A stretch of 7,025 nt of DNA from assembly GCA_009774155.1 (NCBI GenBank), contig VSNE01000139.1:1-7025 (forward strand), in the 5' to 3' direction. Every line of letters begins with the position of its first letter. Positions within the stretch are counted from its first letter, which is position 1. Below are positions 4,740-7,025 of this stretch, piece by piece. The notes beneath the pieces were generated by a model, which did no database searches, was not told where the DNA came from, and saw nothing but the letters and a program-made list of their open reading frames with translations. The stretch is from Lachnospiraceae bacterium. Its GTDB lineage: Bacteria > Bacillota > Clostridia > Lachnospirales > Lachnospiraceae. Both the position numbers and the translations under genes were made by a program.

Positions 4740-6797
4740 TTATTTGGTTAACAGCATCATAATTTCATTGCTCCGGCTGACAAACTTTGTCATGGCCTCC
4801 GGACTTAACGGCTGGTGGCTGATCATTGCCAGATCATAGAGCTGCTCACAAAGCATATTCGTGTGCTCATTTTCCGGATTCGCGAACAGGAATTTCACCA
4901 GCGCGTTATTAGCGTTCAGCACCAGCGTGGTGGAGCCGCCGAACATGGAGGAATCCATACCGTACATATTGTACATCTTCATCATCTCCTGCATTCTGCG
5001 GTTCTCCTCAGAGAGCGTAATCATGGAGGAGACATTCTCATTCTTCAGCTTCTCCACCTTCACTTCCAGCTTCTCATTATTCAGAGCCTTGCGGAACAGC
5101 GCGGTAAGAGCGTCGGTTTCCTCCTTTAACTCTTCCTCCAGAACCTCTTCCTTCATGGAGTCGGTCACATCCGCATCAATTCTCTGGAACTTCACTTTCT
5201 CATTCTTAGCCTCCAGATGGCTGATAAAGGGATTGTCAATATTATGCTTTAAAATGACCGCATTCATCCCCTGCTCACGGAACAGATTGATATACTGACT
5301 TTGCTGAACCTCGTCAGTCACATAATAAATCGTTGTCTTCGGCTCTTCTTTTTCTATGGCTTCCCCGTCTGCATCCTCTACGGTCTGCTCCTCAGTCTTC
5401 GGCTCTTCTTCCTTTTCGTCTGTTCCAAGGTACTCCTTCATAGTCGTATATTTGCCGTCAATGTCCTTGAACAGCACATAATCCATCATACGCTCACAGA
5501 ACTTCTCATCCTTAATGCAGCCGAATTTGATAAACGGATTAATATCGTCCCAGTATTTCTCATAATTCTCACGGTCTGTCTTGCACATTCCGCTCAGTCT
5601 GTCCGCCACCTTCTTCGTGATGTAGTCGGAAATCTTCTTTACAAATCCGTCGTTTTGCAGCGCGCTCCTGGATACGTTGAGAGGAAGGTCCGGACAATCG
5701 ATCACACCCTTTAACAAAAGCAGAAATTCCGGAATCACTTCTTTGATATTGTCTGCAATAAATACCTGATTATTGTAAAGCTTAATCGTTCCTTCAATGG
5801 ATTCATACTCCATATTGATCTTCGGAAAATACAGGATGCCCTTCAGGTTAAAGGGATAGTCCATGTTCAGATGAATCCAGAACAGCGGCTCCTTATAATC
5901 CATAAATACCTTACGGTAAAACTCCTTGTATTCCTCTTCCGTACACTCATTGGGATGTTTTGTCCAGAGCGGCTTTGTATCGCTTAAGGAAACCGGACGC
6001 TTGTTAATCTTCACCTTGTCCTTTGCGGGAGAAATTTCCTTGACTTCCTTCGTGCCGTCCTCGTTCTCAATCTCCTCAGTCTTTGCCTCCTCATGGATGC
6101 GCTCAACGACCACATCCTCCTCCTGAAGCTCGCTCTCGTCGATAGTCTCATATTCCTGTTCCGCATTCTCCTTTGTCAGGAAAATCTCCACCGGCATAAA
6201 AGAACAGTATTTGGAAACAACCTCCCGCGCACGGTATTCATTGGCAAATTCCAGACTTTCCTCGTTCAGGAACAGCGTGATTTCCGTACCTACGGCTGTC
6301 CTCTGCCCGGCTGTCATGGAAAATTCCGTACCGCCGTCACATTCCCAGTGCACCGGCTCCGCCCCCTCTTTATAGGAAAGGGTATCGATATGAACCTCGT
6401 CGGCCACCATAAACGCAGAGTAGAAGCCCAGGCCGAAATGCCCGATAATCTGATCCTCATTGGTCTTGTCCTTATACTGGGCCAGAAAATCCGTCGCCCC
6501 CGAAAAGGCAATCTGATTAATGTATTCCTCCACCTCATCTGCCGTCATACCAAGACCGTTATCGACAAACTTTAAAGTCTTCTCGTCCGGATTCACAATA
6601 ATCTGTATCTGCGGCTTATATTTTTCCGGCAGGGTATACTCACCCATAATATCCAGCTTCTTCAGCTTTGTGATCGCATCACAGCCGTTGGACACCAGTT
6701 CACGGAAGAAAATATCGTGATCCGAATACAGCCATTTTTTAATGATCGGGAAAATGTTGTCACTGTTAATGGAAAGATTACCATGTTTTTCGCTCAT
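4740..6797 (-). CDS. htpG: Hsp90 family molecular chaperone HtpG
   Basis: This cytosolic ATP-driven dimeric chaperone has 685 residues, longer than the roughly 625 of E. coli HtpG. The GHKL (Bergerat) ATP site is complete: RELVSNGCDA (32-41) with catalytic Glu33 and Mg-binding Asn37, VDNGLGM (78-84) with Asp79, GHFGLGFYSAF (119-129), and GTEITLFL (170-177). A charged linker spans about 221-262. The middle domain carries LPLNVSRSALQND (371-383), where Arg377 corresponds to the ATP-contacting arginine; NVSRS rather than NVSRE is, as I recall, common in Clostridia. An acidic insert fills 460-489. The carboxy-terminal domain has a Met-rich stretch (602-618), then dimerisation segments, and ends in LLTK without the eukaryotic EEVD tail. 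The ribosome binding site is weak and distant (AAAGG, 12 nt). A perfect CIRCE element and a near-consensus promoter upstream point to HrcA-controlled heat-shock expression. Confidence 0.97.
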   Translation of the reverse strand: MSEKHGNLSINSDNIFPIIKKWLYSDHDIFFRELVSNGCDAITKLKKLDIMGEYTLPEKYKPQIQIIVNPDEKTLKFVDNGLGMTADEVEEYINQIAFSGATDFLAQYKDKTNEDQIIGHFGLGFYSAFMVADEVHIDTLSYKEGAEPVHWECDGGTEFSMTAGQRTAVGTEITLFLNEESLEFANEYRAREVVSKYCSFMPVEIFLTKENAEQEYETIDESELQEEDVVVERIHEEAKTEEIENEDGTKEVKEISPAKDKVKINKRPVSLSDTKPLWTKHPNECTEEEYKEFYRKVFMDYKEPLFWIHLNMDYPFNLKGILYFPKINMEYESIEGTIKLYNNQVFIADNIKEVIPEFLLLLKGVIDCPDLPLNVSRSALQNDGFVKKISDYITKKVADRLSGMCKTDRENYEKYWDDINPFIKFGCIKDEKFCERMMDYVLFKDIDGKYTTMKEYLGTDEKEEEPKTEEQTVEDADGEAIEKEEPKTTIYYVTDEVQQSQYINLFREQGMNAVILKHNIDNPFISHLEAKNEKVKFQRIDADVTDSMKEEVLEEELKEETDALTALFRKALNNEKLEVKVEKLKNENVSSMITLSEENRRMQEMMKMYNMYGMDSSMFGGSTTLVLNANNALVKFLFANPENEHTNMLCEQLYDLAMISHQPLSPEAMTKFVSRSNEIMMLLTK

Positions 6798-6850
6798 TTT
6801 TTTACACTGCCTTTCTGTTTGTAAATCTTATCTGAAAATCTTTTAATAGT

Positions 6851-6879
6851 ACTATAATCTCCGAATCACCAAAAGTCAA
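6851..6879 (-). promoter_or_regulatory. Sigma-A promoter of htpG
   Basis: Read leftward: TTGACT (6874-6879), a 17-nt spacer, TATAGT (6851-6856). Both boxes match five of six consensus bases at optimal spacing. Transcription should begin near 6844, giving a leader of about 47 nt. This is the best promoter in the window, which fits a gene that is strong unless repressed. Confidence 0.8.
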
Positions 6880-6886
6880 GATATTT

Positions 6887-6913
6887 TTAGCACTCGTTCC
6901 AAATGAGTGCTAA
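6887..6913. promoter_or_regulatory. CIRCE element (HrcA operator)
   Basis: TTAGCACTC (6887-6895), a 9-nt spacer and GAGTGCTAA (6905-6913) match the CIRCE consensus exactly in both arms and in spacer length. Known: HrcA binds CIRCE and represses heat-shock operons such as groESL and dnaK until heat titrates the GroE-dependent repressor. Here the element lies 7 bp upstream of the htpG -35 box. The only recognised gene next to it is htpG; a divergent gene beyond the right edge could also be a target. Confidence 0.95.
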
Positions 6914-6928
6914 TAATTTTTTGTTAAT

Positions 6929-6948
6929 TTTCTAAACTATTTCTAAAC
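6929..6948. repeat. Tandem pair of TTTCTAAAC, one helical turn apart
   Basis: TTTCTAAAC occurs at 6929-6937 and 6940-6948, a period of 11 bp, just outside the CIRCE element on the side away from htpG. The spacing of about one DNA turn would put two copies on the same face, as for a protein binding site or an upstream activating region. It does not match the CtsR heptad repeat GGTCAAA that I know. It may be chance in AT-rich DNA. Confidence 0.4.
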
Positions 6949-6998
6949 CGCTCCCGTTTTTCCGAATTTTTATATATTTTATTCAGAAAGGTTAAAAG

Positions 6999-7024
6999 GT
7001 CTTGCTGCCAAAGGCAGCATAGAC
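6999..7024 (-). terminator. Hairpin at the right edge, possible terminator of a leftward gene outside the window
   Basis: TGCTGCC (7003-7009) pairs with GGCAGCA (7013-7019) around an AAA loop. GTCT (6999-7002) pairs with AGAC (7021-7024) past one bulged base, giving 11 bp. Read leftward the stem is followed by CTTTTAACCTTTC, a poor but possible U tract. It could end a gene to the right that is read in the same direction as htpG. Read rightward no T tract is seen before the window ends. No coding region is visible between here and htpG. Confidence 0.4.
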
Positions 7025-7025
7025 A

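Noticed and set aside
4815..6575. Several rightward open frames of 60 to 160 codons within htpG
   Set aside because: They are opposite a complete, conserved gene, overlap one another in different frames and show no domains or ribosome binding sites.
1..7025. Mobile elements, CRISPR arrays, tRNA or rRNA genes, toxin-antitoxin pairs
   Set aside because: No inverted-repeat-bounded element, transposase or integrase, regularly spaced repeats, cloverleaf or ribosomal sequence was seen on either strand.

Overview
This window looks like a chromosomal housekeeping stretch from a low-to-mid GC Gram-positive bacterium. The best guess is class Clostridia, probably Lachnospiraceae. The reasons are strong Shine-Dalgarno sites, sigma-A type promoters, a perfect CIRCE operator, a clostridial type of HtpG (NVSRS active-site arginine motif), and two small genes (an 80-residue membrane protein and a DUF5721-like protein) that I associate with that family. 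The taxonomic call is inference from protein character; no marker RNA is present.

Layout, left to right. (1) argG, argininosuccinate synthase, runs rightward from a well-formed promoter with possible ArgR-type operators and ends at a long hairpin terminator that appears to work in both directions. (2) Three leftward genes follow, each with its own plausible promoter: an 80-residue single-pass membrane protein facing argG across the terminator, a DegV-family fatty-acid-binding protein, and an M18 zinc aminopeptidase. (3) The M18 gene is divergent from a DUF5721-like gene, and their promoters interlock in 96 bp. (4) The DUF5721-like gene converges on htpG (Hsp90), which is read leftward. Upstream of htpG are a near-consensus promoter, a perfect CIRCE element (HrcA operator), a short tandem repeat and a hairpin at the right edge that may end a neighbouring gene.

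The genes do not form one pathway. They cover arginine biosynthesis, a lipid-binding protein, peptide turnover and the heat-shock response. All six coding regions look intact, and there is no sign of mobile elements, CRISPR, tRNA, rRNA or recent transfer. No stretch over 300 bases lacks a gene.

I found no evidence for a new multi-gene system. The points most worth a second look are: the CIRCE element upstream of the htpG -35 box rather than over the start site; a 16-bp direct repeat exactly 60 bp apart framing an acidic insert in HtpG; the mirror-like divergent promoters between the M18 and DUF5721-like genes; the DegV protein without the usual carboxy-terminal His/GPG pocket; and a (CT)7 run inside the DUF5721-like gene.
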